A stretch of DNA of 64,000 nt from Rhizobium sophoriradicis (lineage in GTDB: Bacteria; Pseudomonadota; Alphaproteobacteria; Rhizobiales; Rhizobiaceae), in NCBI RefSeq assembly GCF_003939025.1, contig NZ_RQIH01000011.1, forward strand, positions 1 through 64,000, written 5' to 3'. The translations under genes were made by a program, and so were the position numbers. The notes under the pieces were generated by a model. That model was not told where the DNA came from, did not search any database, and worked only from the letters and a program-made list of their open reading frames with translations. Positions 40,976 through 48,595 of the stretch are shown piece after piece (positions within the stretch are counted from its first letter, which is position 1; each line of letters opens with the position of its first letter).

Positions 40976-41791
40976 ATGAACATGTTGACAGAAGCAGCAA
41001 TTGAACAGGCAGTCGACAAGAAGATGAACGACGTCAATTACAAGATGGTCGGCAAGGACGTGTCGGTTTACTACGGCGAGAAGCGCGCGCTTTTCGACGT
41101 CAACCTCAACGTCCGCGAAAACACCGTGACTGCGCTGATCGGCCCGTCGGGCTGCGGCAAGTCCACCTTCCTGCGCAGCCTCAACCGCATGAACGACACG
41201 ATTGACGGCTGCCGCGTCACCGGACTGATCACGCTCGACAACAACGATATCTACGATCCTGATATCGACGTCGTCGAACTTCGCGCCCGAGTCGGCATGG
41301 TCTTCCAGAAGCCGAACCCGTTCCCGAAGTCGATATATGAGAACATCTCCTACGGCCCGAAGATCCATGGGCTGGCAAAATCGAAAGCCGACATGGACCA
41401 GATCGTCGAGAGCAGCCTCCAAAAGGCCGGTCTCTGGAACGAGGTGAAGGATCGCCTTCAGGAGGCGGGAACTGGGCTGTCCGGCGGCCAGCAGCAGCGT
41501 CTCTGCATTGCCCGCGCCGTCGCGGTCAGCCCCGAAGTCATCCTGATGGACGAGCCCTGCTCGGCGCTCGACCCGATCGCCACCGCTAAGGTCGAGGAGC
41601 TCATCCACGAACTCCGTACGAATTATAGCATCGTGATCGTGACCCACTCCATGCAGCAGGCGGCGCGCGTTTCGCAGCGCACCGCCATGTTCCACCTCGG
41701 CATCCTGGTCGAGGAGAACGACACCGACAAGATGTTCACCAATCCAGACGATCCACGCACCCAGGACTACATCATGGGTCGCTTCGGCTGA
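40976..41791 (+). CDS. pstB: Phosphate ABC transporter ATP-binding protein
   Basis: 271 residues. Walker A is GPSGCGKST near residue 60, Q-loop VGMVFQKPNPFPKSIYENI near 105, signature LSGGQQQRLCIARA near 165, Walker B VILMDEPCSALDP near 185, and switch IVIVTHSMQQAARVS. An AAAGGAG ribosome binding site precedes the ATG. Besides driving transport, PstSCAB with PhoU tells PhoR about external phosphate. The extra ~20-residue N-terminus (MNMLTEAAIEQAVDKKMNDV) is typical of rhizobial PstB. Confidence 0.97.
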   Translation: MNMLTEAAIEQAVDKKMNDVNYKMVGKDVSVYYGEKRALFDVNLNVRENTVTALIGPSGCGKSTFLRSLNRMNDTIDGCRVTGLITLDNNDIYDPDIDVVELRARVGMVFQKPNPFPKSIYENISYGPKIHGLAKSKADMDQIVESSLQKAGLWNEVKDRLQEAGTGLSGGQQQRLCIARAVAVSPEVILMDEPCSALDPIATAKVEELIHELRTNYSIVIVTHSMQQAARVSQRTAMFHLGILVEENDTDKMFTNPDDPRTQDYIMGRFG

Positions 41792-41835
41792 TTGCGGCCA
41801 TACGAAGCCTTACCGTTATTCGAGGACAAAGCCCC

Positions 41836-42549
41836 ATGGCATCGACACATATTTATTCTGCCTATGATGATGATCTGAAGTTCCTGTCCAGGCGGATTTC
41901 CGAAATGGGCGGCCTGGCCGAGCAGATGGTCGCCGAATCCGTTCGGGCGCTGGTCAACGGCGATACTTCGCTGGCGCAGAAGGTCATCTCCGACGATGTG
42001 ATCCTCGATCACGCCGAACGCGAAATCGGCGACAAGGCGATCGTCACCATCGCCCGTCGTCAGCCGATGGCCTCGGACCTGCGCGAAATCATGGGTTCGA
42101 TCCGCATCGCCGCCGATCTTGAACGTGTCGGCGACCTCGGCAAGAACACGGCCAAGCGCGTCATCGCCGTGCAGAGCACCGGCGTTCCGCGCAAGCTCGC
42201 CCGCGGCCTCGAACACCTGTCCGAGCTGGCGCTCGTCCAGCTCAAGGAAGTGCTCGACGTCTATACGACGCGCGCGGCCGACAAGGCGACCGCCATCCGC
42301 GAACGCGACAACGAGATCGACGCGATGTACACCTCGCTGTTCCGCGAACTCCTGACCTATATGATGGAAGATCCGCGCAACATCACGAGCTGCACGCATC
42401 TTCTCTTCTGCGCCAAGAACATCGAGCGCATCGGCGATCACGCCACCAATATCGCTGAAACGATCTACTATATGGCGACCGGCGCTCAGCCGGAAGGCGA
42501 CCGTCCGAAGGACGACAGCGCCAACACCGTCGGTGCCGCTACGGAATAA
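41836..42549 (+). CDS. phoU: Phosphate signalling regulator PhoU
   Basis: A 237-residue all-helical cytoplasmic protein with two PhoU repeats. Each has the metal-binding E/DxxxD signature: DLERVGDLGKNTAKR near 95 and NIERIGDHATNIAETIYYM near 200. It connects PstB activity to PhoR and prevents excess phosphate import. It follows pstB by 44 bases, so cotranscription is likely. The C-terminus is a short acidic tail (GDRPKDDSANTVGAATE). Confidence 0.96.
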   Translation: MASTHIYSAYDDDLKFLSRRISEMGGLAEQMVAESVRALVNGDTSLAQKVISDDVILDHAEREIGDKAIVTIARRQPMASDLREIMGSIRIAADLERVGDLGKNTAKRVIAVQSTGVPRKLARGLEHLSELALVQLKEVLDVYTTRAADKATAIRERDNEIDAMYTSLFRELLTYMMEDPRNITSCTHLLFCAKNIERIGDHATNIAETIYYMATGAQPEGDRPKDDSANTVGAATE

Positions 42550-42584
42550 TAGTGCCGGGCCAGTCCCCGGACCAGTCACTTGCG

Positions 42585-42606
42585 TGCGCGCCCGTCCGGG
42601 CGCGCA
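42585..42606 (+). other. Hairpin between phoU and phoB
   Basis: TGCGCGCCCG (42585-42594) is complementary to CGGGCGCGCA (42597-42606). No T-run follows, so it is more likely to be a processing or stability hairpin than a terminator. Confidence 0.5.
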
Positions 42607-42696
42607 AAGAGGTCGCAGCCAATTTCTGATTTTGCGCGGGATCCCTTGCTTAAATCACCCCCGGTTTAAGGATCGTGCGCGAGGAGACGGACACGC

Positions 42697-43380
42697 ATGA
42701 TCCCGAGAGTAGCAGTTGTTGAAGACGAAGAGGCCCTCAGCGTGCTTCTCCGTTATAATCTCGAAGCGGAAGGCTTCGAAGTCGATACCATCCTGCGCGG
42801 CGACGAGGCCGAAATCAGGCTTCAGGAGCGAACGCCCGATCTTCTCATCCTCGACTGGATGCTGCCCGGCGTCTCCGGTATCGAACTCTGCCGGCGCCTG
42901 CGCATGCGGCCGGAAACCGAACGGCTGCCGATCATCATGCTGACGGCGCGCGGCGAGGAGAGCGAGCGCGTCCGCGGGCTGTCCACCGGCGCCGACGATT
43001 ACGTCGTCAAGCCGTTCTCGACCCCCGAGCTCGTCGCCCGCGTCAAGGCGATGCTGCGCCGCGCCCGCCCGGAGGTGCTGTCCTCGGTGCTGAAATGCGG
43101 CGATATCGAGCTCGACCGCGAAACCCACCGCGTCCATCGCAAGAGCCGCGAAGTCCGCCTCGGCCCGACCGAATTCCGCCTGTTGGAATTCCTGATGTCG
43201 TCGCCGGGCCGCGTCTTCTCCCGCTCGCAACTGCTCGACGGCGTCTGGGGCCACGATATCTATGTCGACGAACGCACCGTCGACGTCCATGTCGGCCGCC
43301 TGCGCAAGGCCTTGAACTTCTCCAACATGCAGGACGTCATCCGCACCGTCCGCGGCGCCGGCTATTCGATGGAAGCTTGA
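42697..43380 (+). CDS. phoB: Phosphate-regulon response regulator PhoB
   Basis: The OmpR-type activator that binds PHO boxes such as the one at 37061-37089. 227 residues. The receiver domain has Asp in LLILDWMLPG near residue 53, Thr in MLTARGEE and Lys in DDYVVKPF near 105. The C-terminal winged helix has GPTEFRLLEFLMSSPGRVFS, ERTVDVHVGRLRKAL and TVRGAGYS. It lies 147 bases after phoU and may be read from the pst promoter as well as its own. An unusual point is that its sensor gene phoR is 6.5 kb away on the other side of pstSCAB, as in other rhizobia. Confidence 0.96.
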   Translation: MIPRVAVVEDEEALSVLLRYNLEAEGFEVDTILRGDEAEIRLQERTPDLLILDWMLPGVSGIELCRRLRMRPETERLPIIMLTARGEESERVRGLSTGADDYVVKPFSTPELVARVKAMLRRARPEVLSSVLKCGDIELDRETHRVHRKSREVRLGPTEFRLLEFLMSSPGRVFSRSQLLDGVWGHDIYVDERTVDVHVGRLRKALNFSNMQDVIRTVRGAGYSMEA

Positions 43381-43500
43381 GGGTTCAGGAAAAATCCGGG
43401 AGCGGTTTGGGTCGGTTTACTGAGCCGGTTCCGGCGGCTCATAGGACCGGTTTCGGACGCCGCGGTATTCCTGCCGTCCCGCCCCCCAACCTCCGTCGTC

Positions 43501-43517
43501 CTCGGGCTTGACCCGAG
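43501..43517. repeat. 17-bp palindrome, right border of the GIY-YIG relic
   Basis: CTCGGGCTTGACCCGAG, flanked by CCGTCGTC and GACCCATGGCCGCAAGCACTG. The same flanks occur at 44026-44042 and, inverted, at 13600-13616. Sequence 43381-43500 between phoB and this repeat shows no gene. Confidence 0.75.
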
Positions 43518-43546
43518 GACCCATGGCCGCAAGCACTGCGTTCGTG

Positions 43547-43830
43547 TTACAACAGCGTCAGATAGAGATCGTCCCACCCGGGATTCATGACCTCGACCAG
43601 ATCGATCTTCCATTGCCGGTACCACCGTTTCAATGACTTCTCGCGCTGGACGGCACTGCCGATATCCCAATGTTCTCGTACCAGACGAGCCGGGTGCAGC
43701 CATATTTCCAGGCAAGCCCGGCGTCAGTCCCTCGCGATGCTCATAGATGCGGCGTTCCAGATCGGACGTCACGCCGATATAAAGCGTTCCATTCTTCTGT
43801 TTGGTGAACGATGTAGACATAGCCCGCCAT
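43547..43830 (-). pseudogene. GIY-YIG nuclease-family protein, frameshifted
   Basis: Pieces of one gene appear in three frames on the minus strand: MAGYVYIV (from the ATG at 43830), then KNGTLYIGVTSDLERRIYEH with REGLTPG. These are followed by AWKYGCTRLVWYENIG, then SAVQREKSLKRWYRQWKIDL and VEVMNPGWDDLYLTLL with a stop at 43547. Together they form the complete ~95-residue UPF0213/YhbQ-like GIY-YIG domain, with the GIY-YIG Tyr and Arg residues. Three frame changes must be crossed, so the gene is dead. It lies exactly between two 17-base palindromes (43501 and 43857). Confidence 0.85.
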
Positions 43831-43837
43831 TCCGGCA

Positions 43838-44100
43838 GAGTGCTTGGTTGTGGATACTCGGGTCAAGCCCGAGTATGACGGAGAGTGGGGGCACGGTGGG
43901 CAAGAGGCGAGGCGTCGGGAGGAAATCCAGCAAAATGCGCGGGCGGTTTTGATTGGGAATTACGCAAACAAATCACCAAGCACTTACGGTCCTTGCCACA
44001 CAGGCTCCTCCCACCCTCCGTCGTCCTCGGGCTTGATCCGAGGACCCATAATCGCAAGCACCGCGTTCGCATCACCACAGCGTAAGATCGGGGCGTCCCA
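43838..44100 (+). repeat. Composite palindromic repeat, copy 2, with GIY-YIG 3' remnant
   Basis: Two 17-base palindromes (43857-43873, 44026-44042) enclose ~150 bases related to 13617-13786 inverted. After the second palindrome, 44043-44100 aligns on the minus strand with the last ~15 codons and 3' flank of the GIY-YIG relic (TGGGACG ... GACGCTGTTGTAACACGAAC against TTACGCTGTGGTGATGCGAAC). So a second nuclease gene copy once adjoined this repeat. No gene is present in 43838-44147. Confidence 0.65.
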
Positions 44101-44147
44101 CTTCGAGCAAATCTAGCAAAAACCCGAAAGCGTTTGCCCCAACACAC

Positions 44148-44175
44148 AAAAAAACGGGCCTTGCAGCCCGTTTTT
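44148..44175. terminator. Bidirectional terminator after gcrA
   Basis: ACGGGC and GCCCGT stems with loop CTTGCA. They are flanked by AAAAAAA on one side and TTTTT on the other, so the structure works on both strands. It lies 22 bases after the gcrA stop codon. Confidence 0.85.
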
Positions 44176-44197
44176 GCATCTCAACAATGTCGCCCGC

Positions 44198-44731
44198 TCA
44201 GCTGACCCGCGCTGCCGCCCGGCGGCGCTCGTTGACCGGCTGATAGGCAAGCTTCTGGTGATAGCTGCAATAGGGTGAATTGTCCGGGGATTCGCAGCCG
44301 CAGAAGTGGAAGTCGTCCTTCAGCGGATCGCCGACCGGCCATTTGCAGGTGCGCTCGGTCAGTTCTGTCAGGCCGAGGCGGCGGGAAATCGGCACGACCA
44401 CATTGCCCTTCGGAACATATTCCATTTCCTCGATCGTTTCGATCTCGATCTCTTCCTTCAGCATCGTTGCGCCCTGCTGGCGGGTCACGGTGCGGGTGGT
44501 GATCCGGGAGGCGTAGTTCGGCGCGCGCGGCGCAGATGTCTGGCGCTTCGGCGTGCGCGCTGCGGTCGCCGTGCCGCCGGCCTTGGCGCGGCCGGGAAGG
44601 CTCAGCCGGTGCACCTTGCCGATAACGGCGTTTCGGCTCACGCCGCCAAGTTGTGCCGCGATCTGACTGGCGCTCAGCCCTTCGGACCACAGCTTCTTGA
44701 GTTTCTCGACCCGCTCGTCTGTCCAGTTCAT
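44198..44731 (-). CDS. gcrA: GcrA cell-cycle regulator
   Basis: An alphaproteobacterial transcription factor that works with sigma-70 RNA polymerase and responds to CcrM methylation at GANTC sites. It drives S-phase genes such as ctrA. 177 residues: an N-terminal helix-turn-helix (MNWTDERVEKLKKLWSEGLS, ASQIAAQLGGVSRNAVIGKV), a basic linker, and a C-terminal sigma-interacting region with CKWPVGDP and a Cys/His cluster (FCGCESPDNSPYCSYH). The gene is complete and monocistronic. Four GANTC sites cluster 147-183 bases before its start, suggesting control by DNA methylation. Confidence 0.96.
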   Translation of the reverse strand: MNWTDERVEKLKKLWSEGLSASQIAAQLGGVSRNAVIGKVHRLSLPGRAKAGGTATAARTPKRQTSAPRAPNYASRITTRTVTRQQGATMLKEEIEIETIEEMEYVPKGNVVVPISRRLGLTELTERTCKWPVGDPLKDDFHFCGCESPDNSPYCSYHQKLAYQPVNERRRAAARVS

Positions 44732-44877
44732 GCCCTGTCTCCACCTTTTGCGTTGGTGATGGCAGAATCCCTCACCGTTGTCCCGGAAGCCTCCGAAACA
44801 AGAAACGCTTGATCAATTTTGGTGACTAGTTCCGCCGCATGCAGTCTAGTAATTGAACTTTAACCTAGTGTGAGGCT

Positions 44878-44914
44878 GACTCCGTGACAAGAGTCGTGGG
44901 AATCCGGATGAATC
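44878..44914. promoter_or_regulatory. Cluster of four GANTC (CcrM) sites
   Basis: GACTC 44878-44882, GAGTC 44891-44895, GAATC 44900-44904 and GAATC 44910-44914. At this base composition one site is expected about every 290 bases. GANTC is the CcrM methylation target, and GcrA acts at methylated promoters, so the cluster may let gcrA sense replication-fork passage. Confidence 0.6.
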
Positions 44915-45030
44915 GAATTCGTAGTTTTCCCCAACTTGCTGCCCCTGCGTGTCATTTCTGCAATAATGCCTGTTGAAGGCTGAAAATGCCGCTGTACAAG
45001 CTTGCTGCATCCGCTAAGGGCGCAGTTTTG

Positions 45031-45061
45031 TTGACATTGCAGCGCGAAAAGGAAATAGTAC
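45031..45061 (+). promoter_or_regulatory. Candidate sigma-70 promoter for argD
   Basis: A perfect -35 TTGACA (45031-45036) and, 18 bases later, a weak -10 ATAGTA (45055-45060). A start near 45067 would place the GCCGCC hairpin at the very 5' end of the argD mRNA. Confidence 0.4.
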
Positions 45062-45066
45062 CGATC

Positions 45067-45088
45067 GCCGCCGAAAGGCGGCATTTTT
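45067..45088 (+). terminator. GAAA-tetraloop hairpin with T-run, upstream of argD
   Basis: GCCGCC-GAAA-GGCGGC followed by ATTTTTGATTTTT. It has the form of a Rho-independent terminator pointing toward argD. No gene ends before it on this strand, so it either closes a short unannotated RNA, attenuates argD, or is a 5' stabilising hairpin if transcription begins at the promoter just upstream. Confidence 0.55.
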
Positions 45089-45156
45089 GATTTTTCGGGC
45101 CCGGTTTTCTTAGCCGGAGTCCGGAGCCTGACAACGCTGACCGGGAGACCCGCGCC

Positions 45157-46356
45157 ATGGCTGAAGCCGCGCCGCTTTATGACACCTATTCTCGTGCCCC
45201 ACTGCGGTTCGAGCGAGGCGAGGGCGTATGGCTGATCACCGAAAGCGGCGAGCGTTATCTCGATTTCGGTGCAGGCGTCGCCGTCACCTCGGTCGGCCAC
45301 GGCAATCCGCATGTGGTCGCCGCCTTGAAGGAGCAGGCCGACAAGGTCTGGCACCTCTCCAACATCTATGAGATCCCCGGCCAGGAGCGCCTGGCCAAAC
45401 GGCTGACGGACGCCACCTTTGCCGACAAGGTGTTCTTCACCAATTCCGGTGCCGAGGCGCTCGAATGCGCGATCAAGACGGCTCGCCGCTATCAGTTTTC
45501 CAAGGGGCATCCCGAGCGGTTCCATATCATCACCTTCGAAGGCGCCTTCCATGGGCGCACGCTTGCGACGATCGCCGCCGGCGGCCAGGAGAAATATCTC
45601 GAAGGCTTCGGCCCCAAGACGCCGGGTTTCGATCAGGTGCCGTTCGGCGACATCGAAGCGGTACGTGCCGCGATCACCGATGCGACGGCGGCAATCCTCA
45701 TAGAGCCGGTGCAGGGCGAGGGCGGCGTGCGCCCCGCCACGGCTGAGTTCATGAAGGCGCTGCGCCGGATCTGCGACGAGAAAGGCCTGCTGCTGATCCT
45801 TGACGAGGTCCAGACCGGGGTTGGCCGCACCGGCAAGCTCTTCGCCCATGAGTGGTCGGGCATCACACCCGACATCATGGCTGTCGCCAAGGGCATCGGC
45901 GGCGGTTTCCCGCTCGGCGCCTGCCTTGCCACTGCTGAGGCCGCCTCCGGCATGAAGGCCGGCACCCATGGTTCGACCTATGGCGGCAATCCGCTGGCCA
46001 TGGCCGTCGGCGGCGCCGTGCTCGACGTCATCCTCGCCGACGGCTTCCTGGAACATGTGCGCGACGTCGCCTTGGTCTTCCGTCAGGGGCTGGCCTCGCT
46101 GAAGGACCGTTATCCCGATGTGATCGAGGATATCAGGGGCGAGGGCCTGCTGCTCGGCGTCAAGGCGGCCGTCCCCTCGGCCGAGCTGCTGCAGGCGATC
46201 CGCGCCGCGCATCTGCTCGGCGTGCCGGCCGGCGACAATGTCATCCGCCTTCTTCCGCCGCTCGTCGTCACCGCCGAGGAAGCCCGCGAGGGTCTCGCCC
46301 GCCTCGAGCGCGCCGCCGAGAGCATCCGCGCCTCTAAGGTCAAGAAGACGGCTTGA
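45157..46356 (+). CDS. argD: Acetylornithine aminotransferase
   Basis: A PLP enzyme that converts N-acetylglutamate semialdehyde to N-acetylornithine in arginine synthesis, and often also acts in lysine synthesis. 399 residues of the class-III aminotransferase family. DFGAGVAVTSVGHGNP lies near 30, FFTNSGAEALECAIKTAR near 95, and FHGRTLATIAAGG near 130. EPVQGEGGVRPA near 186 and LLILDEVQTGVGRTGKL near 213 follow, and the PLP lysine is in MAVAKGIGGGFPLG near 246. GGGAGACC precedes the ATG. argF follows by 37 bases, so they form an operon. Confidence 0.95.
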   Translation: MAEAAPLYDTYSRAPLRFERGEGVWLITESGERYLDFGAGVAVTSVGHGNPHVVAALKEQADKVWHLSNIYEIPGQERLAKRLTDATFADKVFFTNSGAEALECAIKTARRYQFSKGHPERFHIITFEGAFHGRTLATIAAGGQEKYLEGFGPKTPGFDQVPFGDIEAVRAAITDATAAILIEPVQGEGGVRPATAEFMKALRRICDEKGLLLILDEVQTGVGRTGKLFAHEWSGITPDIMAVAKGIGGGFPLGACLATAEAASGMKAGTHGSTYGGNPLAMAVGGAVLDVILADGFLEHVRDVALVFRQGLASLKDRYPDVIEDIRGEGLLLGVKAAVPSAELLQAIRAAHLLGVPAGDNVIRLLPPLVVTAEEAREGLARLERAAESIRASKVKKTA

Positions 46357-46393
46357 AGGGATTGCCGCCTCCGGGCGCACGACAGGTAAGAAC

Positions 46394-47308
46394 ATGGCTC
46401 CTAAACACTTCCTCGATCTTTCGGCCGTCACCTCAGCCGACCTCAGAACCATCATGAACGATGCGCTTTCCCGCAAGCAGGCCTTCAAGGCAGGCCAGGG
46501 TGACAAGCCGCTCGCCGGCAAGATGCTGGCGATGATATTCGAGAAGCCGTCGACGCGCACCCGCGTCTCCTTCGACGTCGGCATGCGCCAGCTCGGCGGC
46601 GAAACGCTGTTTTTGTCAGGCACCGAAATGCAGCTCGGCCGCGCCGAGACCATCGGCGACACCGCCAAGGTGCTGTCGCGTTATGTCGATGCGATCATGA
46701 TCCGCACCACCGAGCACTCGCGCCTGCTGGAGCTTGCCGAGCATGCGACCGTGCCCGTGATCAACGCGCTGACGGACGATACCCATCCCTGCCAGATCAT
46801 GGCCGACATCATGACCTTCGAGGAGCATCGTGGCCCGATCAAGGGCAAGACCATCGCCTGGACAGGCGACGGCAACAATGTGCTGCATTCGCTGGTGGAG
46901 GGGGCCGCGCGTTTCGGCTATCGCATGAACATGGCCGTACCCCTTGGTTCGGAGCCCAAGGATCACTATCTGAACTGGGCCCGCAATGAGGGCGCCGAAA
47001 TCATGCTCTGCCATGATGCCGACCGTGCGGTCGAAGGCGTCGATTGCGTGGTGACCGATACCTGGGTCTCCATGAATCAGGAACATCGGGCCCGGGGTCA
47101 CAACGTCTTTCAGCCTTATCAGGTCAATGCGGCCTTGATGGCCAAGGCCGGCAGCGATGCATTGTTCATGCATTGCCTGCCCGCCCATCGCGGCGAAGAA
47201 GTGACGGATGAGGTGATCGACGGCCCGCAATCCGTGGTCTTCGATGAAGCGGAAAACCGTCTTCATGCGCAGAAGTCGATTCTTGCTTGGTGCCTGGGCG
47301 CGATCTGA
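46394..47308 (+). CDS. argF: Ornithine carbamoyltransferase
   Basis: Makes citrulline from ornithine and carbamoyl phosphate. 304 residues. The carbamoyl-phosphate motif STRTR is in FEKPSTRTRVSF near residue 50. HPCQIMADIMTFEEHRG is near 130, the ornithine motif VTDTWVSMNQE near 220, and the catalytic FMHCLPAHRGEEV near 258. The start at 46394 gives the normal length; a frame extending into the end of argD is an out-of-frame artefact. It continues the argD operon, with hslO 88 bases downstream. Confidence 0.96.
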   Translation: MAPKHFLDLSAVTSADLRTIMNDALSRKQAFKAGQGDKPLAGKMLAMIFEKPSTRTRVSFDVGMRQLGGETLFLSGTEMQLGRAETIGDTAKVLSRYVDAIMIRTTEHSRLLELAEHATVPVINALTDDTHPCQIMADIMTFEEHRGPIKGKTIAWTGDGNNVLHSLVEGAARFGYRMNMAVPLGSEPKDHYLNWARNEGAEIMLCHDADRAVEGVDCVVTDTWVSMNQEHRARGHNVFQPYQVNAALMAKAGSDALFMHCLPAHRGEEVTDEVIDGPQSVVFDEAENRLHAQKSILAWCLGAI

Positions 47309-47396
47309 ACCATAATCGGACGCCGCGTGTGAAAACGCGCGGCCGCGCGAGCGAAGGGCACCCTTGCTCTTCGCTTGAAAACTAGGAGTGAAAGCC

Positions 47397-48389
47397 ATGG
47401 CAGAAGCTGCAGCCGCCCTCGGCCAGTTCGATTTCGCCGGCGATGACCATGTCGTCCCTTTCCAGGTGGAGGGTCTGGATGTGCGCGGCCGCGCCGTCCA
47501 GCTCGGCCCGATGCTCGATGCGATCCTCGAGCGCCATCATTATCCCGCCCCCGTCGCTCGGCTGCTTGCCGAAGTCGTCGTGCTGACGGTGCTGCTCGGC
47601 ACCTCGCTGAAATTCGACGGCAAGTTCACCGTGCAGACCAAGGGCGATGGCCCGGTCGATCTTCTCGTCGCCGATTTCTCGACGCCGGAAAATGTGCGTG
47701 CCTATGCCCGTTTCGATCAAGCGCTGCTCAACAAGGCGGTTGAAGCGGGCGAGACCGAGCCGGAACAGCTGCTCGGCAAGGGGGTGCTCGCCTTCACCAT
47801 CGACCAGGGCAAGTTCGCGCAGCCCTACCAGGGCATTGTCGCGCTCGATGGCACCTCGCTCGAGGAAATCGCCGGTGTCTATTTCCGTCAGTCGGAGCAG
47901 ATCCCGACGCGCGTGCGCCTGGCTGCTGCAGAGCTCTTCGACCGTGACGATGCCGGCAAGCCGCGCCATCGCTGGCGGGCCGGCGGCCTCGTCGCCCAGT
48001 TCCTGCCGGAGGCGCCCGAGCGCATGCGCCACCCGGATCTCCACGGCGGCGACGGCGATAATGGCGACCGCCCGCATGGCGAGGACGACGCCTGGGTCGA
48101 AGCCCGTTCGCTGGTCGAGACCATCGATGCCGACGAGTTGACCGACCCACTTGTCGGCACCGAGCGGCTCTTGTTCCGGCTGTTCCACGAGCGCGGCGTG
48201 CGCGTCTACGAACCGCGCGCCGTCTTCGACCGCTGCAGCTGTTCGCGCGACAAGATCAAGGGCGTGCTGAAGGGCTTTTCGGCCGAGGAGATCGAGGAGA
48301 GCCAGGAAAACGGCGAGATCGCCGTGACCTGCGAATTCTGCTCGACCACCTACCGTTTCGAGCCGGCCGAACTTCAGCCGGCCGAATAG
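47397..48389 (+). CDS. hslO: Hsp33 redox-regulated chaperone
   Basis: A cytoplasmic holdase activated by oxidation and heat. 330 residues. The N-terminal substrate-binding domain (VPFQVEGLDVRGRAVQLG onward) is followed by the C-terminal zinc switch with FDRCSCSRDKI near residue 277 and VTCEFCSTTYRF near 312. These give the four-Cys CxC...CxxC zinc site expected of an active protein. The ATG at 47397 follows AGGAG, and a GTG at 47388 is inside that site and is rejected. A His/Asp-rich insert (HPDLHGGDGDNGDRPHGEDD, about 220-240) is longer than in E. coli Hsp33. It probably shares the argD-argF transcript. Confidence 0.95.
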   Translation: MAEAAAALGQFDFAGDDHVVPFQVEGLDVRGRAVQLGPMLDAILERHHYPAPVARLLAEVVVLTVLLGTSLKFDGKFTVQTKGDGPVDLLVADFSTPENVRAYARFDQALLNKAVEAGETEPEQLLGKGVLAFTIDQGKFAQPYQGIVALDGTSLEEIAGVYFRQSEQIPTRVRLAAAELFDRDDAGKPRHRWRAGGLVAQFLPEAPERMRHPDLHGGDGDNGDRPHGEDDAWVEARSLVETIDADELTDPLVGTERLLFRLFHERGVRVYEPRAVFDRCSCSRDKIKGVLKGFSAEEIEESQENGEIAVTCEFCSTTYRFEPAELQPAE

Positions 48390-48412
48390 GCTCGGTTGGC
48401 GCCTCGATAGCT

Positions 48413-48551
48413 GCCCCTCACCCTAACCCTCTCCCCGTTCTGACGGGTAGAGGGGACGTGCCCTGTGAGACGTTGGCGAGGGACGGGGAGGTCGCGGCCT
48501 CTTCCCTTCTCCCCGCAGGCGGGGAGAAGGTGCCGGCAGGCGGATGAGGGG
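48413..48551. repeat. Hybrid REP-like palindromic repeat
   Basis: The left half (GCCCCTCACCCTAACCCTCT, then CCCCGTTCTGACGGGTAGAG) belongs to the family flanking the DUF559 gene. The right half (TTCTCCCCGCAGGCGGGGAG, then AAGGTGCCGGCAGGCGGATG) belongs to the 6.6/23.3/59.8-kb family. They are joined by GCGAGGGACGGGGAGGTCGC, a linker also present at 6567-6587. It lies between convergent hslO and apaG. Confidence 0.8.
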
Positions 48552-48595
48552 CCGATGTCGGCATCAACTGAGCGCTGGATTTCCGGATTGCGCGC

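Larger units (their letters stand above)
44732..45156. other. Divergent control region gcrA / argD
   Basis: 425 bases without a supported gene. Contents, listed separately, are a GANTC cluster nearer gcrA (44878-44914) and a candidate argD promoter and hairpin (45031-45088). The region is AT-richer than its flanks. A long minus-strand frame covering this region and argD is antisense noise. Confidence 0.5.

Noticed and set aside
43501..44042. Palindromes at 43.5-44.0 kb as a CRISPR array
   Set aside because: Only three palindromes with unequal 150-340-base spacing that include a gene relic; no cas genes are present.
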